Source: Undibacterium sp049340185 (GTDB lineage Bacteria; Pseudomonadota; Gammaproteobacteria; Burkholderiales; Burkholderiaceae_D). Taken from it: DNA of 64,000 bases. The translations under genes and the position numbers were made by a program. The notes beneath the pieces were generated by a model. That model had not been told where the DNA came from. It did no database searches and saw nothing but the letters and a program-made list of their open reading frames with translations. The stretch covers positions 62,001 through 126,000 of the forward strand of contig NZ_JBMPPC010000001.1 of NCBI RefSeq assembly GCF_049340185.1, written 5' to 3'. Every line of letters starts with the position of its first letter. Position 1 is the stretch's first letter. Shown here piece by piece: positions 18,469 through 24,844 of the stretch.

Positions 18469-19749
18469 TCACTCGCTTAATAATTCCGCTACAGATTGCA
18501 AACCATCGATACGCTCGGATACGACACGTACCGCGACAATAATCGGCACGCCGAGTAGCAGACCCCAGATTCCCCATAACCAGCCCCAGAATAATAAGCC
18601 TATGAACACGGCTGCCGCATTCATTTTGGCGATCTTGCCCGTCATCCAAGTCGTGATAAATGTCCCGACCAGCACGGATACAGCCAGAGATGAGCCAGCG
18701 ACCAGCATGGCTTGCGACAGCGATCCGAATTGCATGAACGCCGTAGCACCGACCGCCACGGTAATGATGATCTGACCAAAATACGGAATGATATGCAAAC
18801 AGCCTGCCGCCACCGCCCATGCGCCCGCATTCTCCAGCCCAATCAGACGAAATACCACCCATAGCAGCAAAGCGAGTAGCAGATTGGTCACCAGGAGCAT
18901 GAACATATAACTCTGGATCGACTTGTTGATGTCATCGAGAATATGGACAGTGATTTTTTTTGAGGATAAAGAGGGGCCGGTGATTTTGACGAGTTTTCGT
19001 TTAAAACTATCGCCTGACAGTAAAAGAAAAAATACCAGAAAAATTACCATCATCAATTGACCCAATGCACCTGCCGCACCCATCGAACCAGCCCATAGCC
19101 AATCCTGCACCTTGAATGCCGGACGCGCCACAATCACCGTGGCGGGCTGACGTACGCCTGGGCGTGCACCGCTGTTGGTCTGGCTGGTCGCTTTTTCAAT
19201 CTCAGTCGCTATAGCCTGCATCTGTTGCATCGTGGTTGGCTGATCATCCTGCGTTTTCGTAATGGCTTGTGATATCTGGTGAGCGGCATCAGGTAGTCGC
19301 ACCAGAATAGAATTAAATTCCGCACGAAGCGAGTTCGCCACCAGTCCGCTACCGCCGAGTATCGCGATCATGACCAGAGCGACACCGGCAGCGCGTGGAA
19401 TCCGTATGTGCTCAAGCCAGACCACGACAGGATTAAGTGTGTAAGAAATCAGTATGCTGAATATGAGGGGAATAAAAAAATGCTGAGCTGACTGCAGAGC
19501 GAACACAAATGCGACTGTCGCCAGAATAGCCAGTGCCAGACCGCGAGCGTTCACCGGAATATGAATATGTCCGCCTTTGGTGCTTAATGGCGTATTGGAT
19601 GTCTCAGGCATGTCTAGCACCCCTGATACTTTTGATGATTCCGTCGCTTCCAGTGCTTCCGCCGTTTGTGCTACGGACGTATCCTCCGATGCAGAGGGCG
19701 TTCTGGATGAAGTGGGTAATCTCGTTTCTTCCTGAGCAGGGGTGGTCAT
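18469..19749 (-). CDS. AI-2E family (PerM-like) membrane transporter
   Basis: A 426-aa polytopic inner-membrane protein of the AI-2E/UPF0118 (PerM, TqsA) family, whose members include autoinducer-2 exporters and sodium/proton antiporters. The first 65 residues are a polar Ser/Thr/Glu-rich tail. About eight membrane segments follow, with the family landmarks FFIPLIFSILISYTLNPVV (about 91-109), the cytoplasmic-loop segment ending at LLLSGDSFKRK, and the closing GAWAVAAGCLHIIPYFGQII and GWLWGIWGLLLGVPIIVAVR. AGGACA sits 6 nt before the ATG. Substrate unknown. Gene order places it at the edge of the envelope-stress region. Confidence 0.88.
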   Translation of the reverse strand: MTTPAQEETRLPTSSRTPSASEDTSVAQTAEALEATESSKVSGVLDMPETSNTPLSTKGGHIHIPVNARGLALAILATVAFVFALQSAQHFFIPLIFSILISYTLNPVVVWLEHIRIPRAAGVALVMIAILGGSGLVANSLRAEFNSILVRLPDAAHQISQAITKTQDDQPTTMQQMQAIATEIEKATSQTNSGARPGVRQPATVIVARPAFKVQDWLWAGSMGAAGALGQLMMVIFLVFFLLLSGDSFKRKLVKITGPSLSSKKITVHILDDINKSIQSYMFMLLVTNLLLALLLWVVFRLIGLENAGAWAVAAGCLHIIPYFGQIIITVAVGATAFMQFGSLSQAMLVAGSSLAVSVLVGTFITTWMTGKIAKMNAAAVFIGLLFWGWLWGIWGLLLGVPIIVAVRVVSERIDGLQSVAELLSE

Positions 19750-19991
19750 TTTTATTGTCCTGTTATTTTTATTATGTGCGATGTCTGGTCGTCAAACCGA
19801 TCGCCAAATAGGAAGCGGACATTGTGTATAAGCTGATGGGATAAGACACCCAGTACTTGATGTCTTATCCGACCTTGTTGCCACAATGCCCGCTTGTTCT
19901 GCTCCGATGCGCTACGGCTAAAAATAGCTCATAGGTCCATCGGTATTCAGCTATCCTCACTTATCCCCGGGTAGAGGTGGAGGGTATGCTG

Positions 19992-20303
19992 TTATTTGAT
20001 CCGCATATCGTTTTTAACGGATTTCACCCCTTTGATATTACGGGTGATTTCTACCGCTTTATCAATATCCGGCTGTGAGCTGACAAAGCCGCTCAACTGC
20101 ACAACACCTTTGAATGACTCAACATTGATTTCACGGGATTTCAACATTGGTTCATTCAAGATCGCTGCTTTGACTTTGGTGGTGATGACGGTATCGTCAA
20201 CATATTCGCCAGCACCTTCAGATTTTGGTGTCGAGGCGCAACCTACGACGCTGATCAGCATAAAAGAGAGGAGGGCGGTTGCTATACGTTGTGGAATGTT
20301 CAT
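19992..20303 (-). CDS. BON-domain lipoprotein (OsmY-like), paralogue 1
   Basis: A 103-aa exported protein with a lipoprotein signal (lipobox VVGC, acylated Cys about residue 22) and one BON domain (about 35-103) with the sequence VDDTVITTKVKAAILNEPML, the turn GVVQLSGFV and the closing GVKSVKNDMRIK. BON domains bind phospholipid surfaces and help membrane integrity under osmotic stress. It is a close paralogue of the protein at 22403-22714, sharing YVDDTVIT, ILNEP and KGVVQLSGFV. No TGTGCG-type operator was found directly upstream. Confidence 0.88.
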   Translation of the reverse strand: MNIPQRIATALLSFMLISVVGCASTPKSEGAGEYVDDTVITTKVKAAILNEPMLKSREINVESFKGVVQLSGFVSSQPDIDKAVEITRNIKGVKSVKNDMRIK

Positions 20304-20503
20304 GATAATAATCTTTCATAATTGAGTGAATTATTCTGTTTTGAGTTCGTACTGAGATAAGTCTGGACGAACCCGTCACGGAGGTAATGCATTTGAAACG
20401 CTACTGCTGATACCTGTATTCATTACCCATGGATTCATATGAATGCACATAAGTGAACTGAAGCGAACCCATGTGTACAAAAAACAGGAGAGGACAAGTG
20501 CTG

Positions 20504-21067
20504 TTATTTACCGAATTGTGCTTTGGCCGTAGCGACACAACTATCTTTCGTCGCGCCAGCTAAGGCATCACATTTTTCAATCGCGACTTTATAGTTCGCT
20601 TCTACTTTGTCGTCGCGGGCATCGGTACGAGCTGCAACCACTTTTTTGTCTGCCTTAGCATCTGCTTTCGCAGCGATCATTGCGGCTTTAGCTTCTTTGA
20701 TGCAGACATCTTTGACATTGCCTGTACTCGCATTGCACTTGGTTTTTGCGACATCGTAGTCAGCATTTGCCATCGCCTTGCGGGCATCGGTACGCGCACT
20801 GTTCGTATTTTTATACTCGGCTTCTGCTTTGGCTTTCGTATGCTTTTGCATCGATTCTGCTTCTGCTACGCAGACATCTTTAGGGTTGCCGGCTTGCGTA
20901 TTACATTTTTCGCGTGCTACTTTGTAGTCAGCTTCCGCTGATTCTTTTGCAGCTTTATATGTGGCTTTTGCTTCGTCTGTTGCTGCATTGGCGTAGGTGC
21001 TGCACGCGATTGTGGCTGTGCCGATCAGGACTGTTGCAATGATGTTGTTGAGTGTAGTAATTTTCAT
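20504..21067 (-). CDS. exported Ala/Lys-rich protein with three CX10C repeats
   Basis: A 187-aa protein with a Sec signal peptide (cut about ANA-A29). The mature part is almost wholly helical Ala/Lys/Glu and contains three copies of the unit AxYxVAxxKC-x4-GxxKDxC (about residues 47-66, 103-122 and 158-177). Each unit has two Cys exactly 11 apart: C55/C66, C111/C122, C166/C177. An even set of paired cysteines in an exported protein suggests three disulfide hairpins. I do not know a named function. It follows csbD by 66 bp on the same strand and is probably cotranscribed with it. A single-unit relative is at 38369-38704. Confidence 0.75.
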   Translation of the reverse strand: MKITTLNNIIATVLIGTATIACSTYANAATDEAKATYKAAKESAEADYKVAREKCNTQAGNPKDVCVAEAESMQKHTKAKAEAEYKNTNSARTDARKAMANADYDVAKTKCNASTGNVKDVCIKEAKAAMIAAKADAKADKKVVAARTDARDDKVEANYKVAIEKCDALAGATKDSCVATAKAQFGK

Positions 21068-21132
21068 GTTGTACCTTGTAAGTGATGTAGCTTTACCTGT
21101 GAATAAAAAATTTGAATGAAAAAAATTAAATA

Positions 21133-21348
21133 TCAGGAAGAACGACTTTCTTTTAAAAACTTCTGAAAAGCGGCGACCTGTTTTTCCGCTTCATCCCTGT
21201 CTATTCCATAAGACTCTTGAATCGAGCCAAGTAACTGATCGCGCTTGCCTGCAATCACATCTATATGGTCATTCGTCAGCTTGCCCCATTGCGCTTTAAT
21301 ATGACCTTTGTATTGCAGCCAGTTTCCTTCGATTACGTCCCAGTTCAT
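21133..21348 (-). CDS. CsbD family stress protein
   Basis: A 71-aa protein beginning MNWDVIEGNWLQYKGHIKAQ, the standard CsbD signature, with GKLTNDHIDVIAGKRDQLLG and a C-terminal helix. CsbD proteins are abundant general-stress proteins of unknown biochemical role. The ATG at 21348 has a perfect AAGGAGATGATA ribosome binding site; the longer frame to 21396 adds 16 residues upstream of it and is rejected. It appears to be first in a two-gene unit with the CX10C repeat protein, served by the operator/promoter at 21547-21589. Confidence 0.92.
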   Translation of the reverse strand: MNWDVIEGNWLQYKGHIKAQWGKLTNDHIDVIAGKRDQLLGSIQESYGIDRDEAEKQVAAFQKFLKESRSS

Positions 21349-21546
21349 TATCATCTCCTTGTTAAGCAATTCATCCTGCCAAAGTGGCGGTGGCATCGCA
21401 GTAATTCTTCAATATGGATACAGAATGCTTCTCGTTTTTCTTTGAATACCTGATGTGGCAGCTGCTTCTTTTTACCAGTTACAACACCCATGGCAATTCG
21501 TACTAGCCCGATTTGAAGACAAACATTTATCTGTTTCAATGAGTTC

Positions 21547-21589
21547 ACTTTACGTTGCAGGCGATCACTGTTCTGTTCGTTGACGCACA
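21547..21589 (-). promoter_or_regulatory. Crp/Fnr-type operator plus -10 box, csbD promoter
   Basis: Palindrome TGTTCG-TTGA-CGCACA at 21574-21589. On the minus strand TAAAGT (21552-21547) starts exactly 29.5 bp from the palindrome centre, as in Crp class II promoters (site centred at -41.5). The leader to csbD would be about 190 nt. Confidence 0.62.
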
Positions 21590-21614
21590 TTCGATGATTT
21601 AAATTTTAAAAAAT

Positions 21615-21761
21615 CTACACTCCGCGGCCACTAATCAGGCGTAACAAAATCATGATGACGGCAACCACAAGCAGGATGTGGATGAAGCCGCCTATGGTGT
21701 AAGACGTGACTAAACCGAGTAGCCATAAGACGAGTAAAACGACAGCGATGGTATAGAGCAT
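21615..21761 (-). CDS. lmo0937-family small membrane protein (48 aa)
   Basis: This short gene encodes 48 residues starting MLYTIAVVLLVLWLLGLVTS and ending LRLISGRGV, with two hydrophobic helices around a TIGGFIHILL turn. That is the typical form of the lmo0937/DUF5670 family of tiny stress-induced membrane proteins common in Proteobacteria. The ATG at 21761 follows AAGGAAAACATC. It has its own upstream operator/promoter (21857-21899) and lies between csbD and the glycine-zipper gene. Function is unknown. Confidence 0.87.
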   Translation of the reverse strand: MLYTIAVVLLVLWLLGLVTSYTIGGFIHILLVVAVIMILLRLISGRGV

Positions 21762-21856
21762 GATGTTTTCCTTATTGGAATGAATGGATGAGTCATCTCG
21801 ATATCAGGTCAGGATCCGCGGAATACCTATTCAGTTCCAGTGACATCGTGAATCTG

Positions 21857-21899
21857 AGTATCCAAGGATTCACAACAGAGTTCTGTGCGCTGACGTACA
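21857..21899 (-). promoter_or_regulatory. Crp/Fnr-type operator plus -10 box, lmo0937-type gene
   Basis: Palindrome TGTGCG-CTGA-CGTACA at 21884-21899; minus-strand GATACT (21862-21857) begins 29.5 bp from its centre. Start of transcription would be near 21850, about 90 nt before the ATG. Confidence 0.65.
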
Positions 21900-21975
21900 C
21901 AATGTTATGGGTATTGAATGGCAATTACTAAGACATTCACCTAGCACTGAGTTGGTATTGAAAGGACGATGAAAT

Positions 21976-22012
21976 AGAAAAAGCCCTTGCCTGACTGAAG
22001 TCAGATAAGGGC
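21976..22012 (-). terminator. intrinsic terminator of the BON2/glycine-zipper unit
   Basis: On the minus strand, GCCCTTATCTGAC pairs with GTCAGGCAAGGGC (two central mismatches), loop TTCA, followed by TTTTTC. It lies about 70 bp after the stop of the glycine-zipper gene at 22082. Confidence 0.75.
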
Positions 22013-22081
22013 AATTGTGATGCCGGTGGTGTTGGCAATATCGGCGGTGCTACCGATATCAGTGATCAGTAACGATGCGAA

Positions 22082-22303
22082 CTATTTCTTTGGATTGACC
22101 TGATTACCGATTACGCCGCCGACAGCCGCGCCACCGACGGTGCCGACTGCACTACCACCAGTGAGTACGGCACCGACTACGGCACCTGCACCCGCACCAA
22201 CGGCGGTATTTTTATCTTTCGTAGACATGTTAGAACAAGCACTCATACTGATTGCGAGTGTAATTGCTGCTGATATCGTGATGATTTGATTAAAGTTAGT
22301 CAT
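22082..22303 (-). CDS. glycine-zipper lipoprotein (OsmB-like)
   Basis: A 73-aa protein with a lipoprotein signal (lipobox MSAC, Cys about residue 23) followed by a short polar stretch and a glycine zipper (about 36-68) of repeated GAGAGAVVGAVLTGGSAVG and GGAAVGGVIGNQV. This two-helix Gly-zipper pattern is shared by OsmB-like osmotic-stress lipoproteins and larger envelope proteins. It follows the BON lipoprotein gene by about 100 bp on the same strand and precedes a terminator, so it is probably the second gene of that unit. Confidence 0.85.
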   Translation of the reverse strand: MTNFNQIITISAAITLAISMSACSNMSTKDKNTAVGAGAGAVVGAVLTGGSAVGTVGGAAVGGVIGNQVNPKK

Positions 22304-22402
22304 TGTGACTCCTTAGTTTGAACGAATTAGTGATTTTTGCTTAATCGCTGATCCTGCATCGCTCCGAATTGCTGATCTGGAGCAGCTTGCGGTCTACGGG
22401 AT

Positions 22403-22714
22403 TTATTTCAAGCGCATATCATTTTTAACAGCGGTGACGCCGCTGACGCCGCGCGCCAATCTGATTGCCGTGGCAATGTTGTCCTCTGAACGTACGAAGC
22501 CGCTTAGTTGGACCACGCCCTTGTAGGTTTCGACATTGATTTCATTCACCTTCAATGTTGGCTCATTTAAGATCGACGCCTTCACTGCGCTCGTGATGAC
22601 GGTGTCGTCTACATACTGACCTGTGCTTTCCTGTTGTGGCGTTGCGGCACAGCCGGCCAAGCCTGTGAGCATCAGGGTAGCGATCAATGCAGAGACGGCG
22701 CTAATATTTTTCAT
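22403..22714 (-). CDS. BON-domain lipoprotein, paralogue 2
   Basis: A 103-aa lipoprotein (lipobox LAGC, Cys about residue 22) with a single BON domain (about 35-103) nearly parallel to that of the gene at 19992: YVDDTVITSAVKASILNEPT, KGVVQLSGFV and a terminal KNDMRLK. Probably a periplasmic, membrane-anchored protein binding phospholipids under envelope stress. The operator TGTACG-CCAA-CGCACA lies 167 bp upstream of the start. It likely leads a two-gene unit with the glycine-zipper lipoprotein. The pair of BON genes in one region suggests local duplication. Confidence 0.9.
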   Translation of the reverse strand: MKNISAVSALIATLMLTGLAGCAATPQQESTGQYVDDTVITSAVKASILNEPTLKVNEINVETYKGVVQLSGFVRSEDNIATAIRLARGVSGVTAVKNDMRLK

Positions 22715-22853
22715 GATAAAAATCCTTCAGAGAGAGTAAGTTGATGAGAGTAATTTGGTAAACGATCTGATGAGATGACTTGATTCAGCGAAATGACGAA
22801 ACATAGTCGTTACATCGCTGTCACAGATCGATATGCAGCGAAGCGATGAATCT

Positions 22854-22896
22854 AGAATGAGGCATAGATGACATTGGTTCTGTACGCCAACGCACA
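22854..22896 (-). promoter_or_regulatory. Crp/Fnr-type operator plus weak -10, BON lipoprotein 2 promoter
   Basis: Palindrome TGTACG-CCAA-CGCACA at 22881-22896. The hexamer 29.5 bp from the centre on the minus strand is CATTCT, a poor -10 that differs by one base from the TATTCT at the 39904 promoter. Confidence 0.57.
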
Positions 22897-22937
22897 CACG
22901 CTCGTTTTATGTTGTAGTCGATCTGGCTGTTATTCTG

Positions 22938-23501
22938 TTATTCCAGTGTTGTCATCGTCTTTTTGCCGATCAGAGTTTTGATCATTTGCAGTTGCTCTTC
23001 CTGGATGACGAGTAATTCATTCCATTGAACGTCGCGCAGTAAATCGATTTTTTCATGTAGCAGCATGATTTCCAATTCGGCTTTCAGATTGACTTCATAA
23101 TCATGTTCGGCATCAAGCCGGTCTTTTTCGGCATGGCGATTTTGCGACATCAGAATGATCGGTGCCTGAATGGATGCCAGCATCGATAAAAACAGGTTGA
23201 GCAGGATGTAGGGGTAGGGGTCAAAACCATTTTGGTATCTGATCAGGATAAAGGAATTCAGCACCACCCAGATCACCATCACTGCACCAAAAATACTGAT
23301 GAAAGTCCAGGATCCGCCAAATTTCGCTACCGCATCGGCGGCACGCTGACCTCGTGTGGTCTCGCCCTCAAATTGCTGCGTTGTATCCATCGCGATATGT
23401 TTACGTTCGGCGACATGACGAGTGACTTTTTGACTACGCTCATCTAGCTCTGAGTAGGATTTTCCTAATAATTTTTTCGCAATTTCGTCTAATTTTTGCA
23501 T
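22938..23501 (-). CDS. DUF1003 membrane protein
   Basis: A 187-aa protein of the DUF1003 family. A cytoplasmic N-terminal part (about 1-62) is followed by two membrane helices (about 65-90, WTFISIFGAVMVIWVVLNSF; about 96-120, YILLNLFLSMLASIQAPIIL), the family motif SQNRHAEKDRLDAEHDYEVN (about 119-138) and a C-terminal helical part. The family is linked by comparative context to cyclic-nucleotide/Crp-regulated stress genes but its role is unknown. It is divergent from the Crp/Fnr regulator gene, with two palindromic operators between them. Confidence 0.9.
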   Translation of the reverse strand: MQKLDEIAKKLLGKSYSELDERSQKVTRHVAERKHIAMDTTQQFEGETTRGQRAADAVAKFGGSWTFISIFGAVMVIWVVLNSFILIRYQNGFDPYPYILLNLFLSMLASIQAPIILMSQNRHAEKDRLDAEHDYEVNLKAELEIMLLHEKIDLLRDVQWNELLVIQEEQLQMIKTLIGKKTMTTLE

Positions 23502-23538
23502 GACAACTCACCTTGGACTGTATTGGTTCAGATGCAGG

Positions 23539-23581
23539 ATTGTAGGAAGAGTGGTCGCGAATGTACGTTCGCTGACGTACA
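23539..23581 (-). promoter_or_regulatory. Crp/Fnr-type operator plus -10 box, DUF1003 promoter
   Basis: CGTTCG-CTGA-CGTACA (23566-23581); minus-strand TACAAT (23544-23539) begins exactly 29.5 bp from its centre. The same place also holds a perfect 9-bp inverted repeat GAATGTACG/CGTACATTC (23559-23567/23576-23584) with an 8-bp spacer, so two dimer registers are possible. The -10 position favours the 16-bp register. Confidence 0.65.
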
Positions 23582-23715
23582 TTCAGGCAGTTTGATCTGC
23601 GATGGATAACATCGTCATGATGCAATGAGAAAAGGTGCTTCATCCAAGAGTTTACCGGCGACTCATGTGGTCTATGTGTGGGTCTATTTGAGGGCTATAG
23701 TGAGCCTATGCCTTA

Positions 23716-23759
23716 TGTGCGATAACGCACAGACTATATTGCCTTACGGAGAATATAGT
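23716..23759 (+). promoter_or_regulatory. perfect TGTGCG-ATAA-CGCACA operator plus -10, Crp/Fnr regulator promoter
   Basis: A fully symmetric site at 23716-23731. On the plus strand TATAGT (23754-23759) lies 30.5 bp from the centre. It precedes the Crp/Fnr gene, implying autoregulation. It fills, with the DUF1003 operator, the 370-bp divergent gap 23502-23871. Confidence 0.68.
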
Positions 23760-23871
23760 TAATACATCTATACGGGATGTGTTATCTTGTTGGTCAGTTT
23801 TACAACTGCGCCATCCCCCCTGCCACACCTTGCTTCCCATTTCCTTTCATGACTGGAAACAGAATTTCCCT

Positions 23872-24591
23872 ATGCCCAGTGCGCACGATCCCAATCAAAA
23901 TCATCTGTTAGCGGCGTTGCTTGATGCCGAATATGATCGCCTCTCGCCTCATCTGGAATTAGTCCCGATGTTGCTGGGGGATGTTCTATACGAGTCCGGC
24001 GGCAAGATGCAGCATGTATATTTTCCGACGACCTCGATCATCTCGCTGCATTACTTGTTAGAAGACGGTGGCTCCTCGGAGATTGCCGGTGTCGGTAATG
24101 AGGGCGTGTTGGGAATTTCCTTATTTATGGGAGGCAATTCAACCCCAAGTCGTGCCGTAGTACAGACCAGTGGTCATGCTTATCGCCTGAAATCACCGAT
24201 CTTGATGGAAGAATTTAATCGTGCCGGTCCTGTACTACGTTTGTTGCTACGCTATACCCAGGCCTTGATTACGCAGATGTCGCAAACCTCGGTATGTAAC
24301 CGACACCACTCGGTAGAGCAGCAATTATGTCGCTGGTTATTACTGACATTGGATCGCGTACCGTCGAATGAACTCACTATTACGCAAGAGCTGATTGCAA
24401 ATACCTTGGGTGTGCGTCGTGAGGGAATTACCGAAGCAGCGGGTAAGTTGCAGCATGCAGGCTATATCAGCTATCGCCGCGGTCATATCACGGTGGTTGA
24501 CAGAGATGGCCTGGAAGATAAGGTATGCGAGTGTTATAGCGTGGTTAAAAAAGAGTTTGCCCGGTTGTTATCAGACGTAAAGCAGCGTTGA
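23872..24591 (+). CDS. Crp/Fnr-family transcriptional regulator
   Basis: A 239-aa protein: N-terminal cNMP-binding-like beta-barrel (about 15-125), long dimer helix (about 130-155) and C-terminal Crp-type winged helix (about 160-235), with ELTITQELIANTLGVRREGI leading into the recognition helix GVRREGITEAAGKL. The segment that binds cyclic-nucleotide phosphate in CRP lacks the usual GE-x-A...R-(S/T)-A pattern (here GNEGVLGISLFMGG), and there is no N-terminal Cys cluster for an Fe-S centre as in FNR, so the signal is unknown. ATG at 23872 is preferred to a GTG at 23779, which would add 31 residues. It is the best candidate to bind the repeated TGTGCG-N4-CGCACA sites nearby, including the one upstream of itself. 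Confidence 0.9.
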   Translation: MPSAHDPNQNHLLAALLDAEYDRLSPHLELVPMLLGDVLYESGGKMQHVYFPTTSIISLHYLLEDGGSSEIAGVGNEGVLGISLFMGGNSTPSRAVVQTSGHAYRLKSPILMEEFNRAGPVLRLLLRYTQALITQMSQTSVCNRHHSVEQQLCRWLLLTLDRVPSNELTITQELIANTLGVRREGITEAAGKLQHAGYISYRRGHITVVDRDGLEDKVCECYSVVKKEFARLLSDVKQR

Positions 24592-24844
24592 GTATGCCAG
24601 ACCGCTTGTATCGGTGATCTGTTGCGATTGCGCGCACAGAACGAAGCGGAGCAGGAAAAATGATCACGATTATGGATCACGAATACGGACCACGATTAGG
24701 TTCAAGATACAGATTCACGATGTAAACGCCTTGCTGGCGTTACGGCGTTGCCGTCACCTTGTTTGAGCCGGGGTTAGTGCTCTTGTTATTGCTCTCATCA
24801 ATGCTGTTTATGAAGCTTTAACGCAGTCATCAAGGTTAGGATGT

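Noticed and set aside
18287..18862. 191-codon minus-strand frame
   Set aside because: Most of it overlaps the AI-2E transporter gene in another frame and the rest is translated tandem repeat; composition is not protein-like.
21351..21590. 79-codon minus-strand frame upstream of csbD, ending within the csbD ribosome binding site
   Set aside because: Its first codon sits in the operator, upstream of the predicted transcription start, and there is no ribosome binding site. A shorter leader peptide inside it (from 21491) cannot be excluded but has no support.
24611..24640. Possible TGTGCG-type site before the hybrid kinase (TGTTGCGATTGCGCGCACA)
   Set aside because: It fits only with a one-base insertion in each half-site, so it breaks the 16-bp spacing kept by the other sites.
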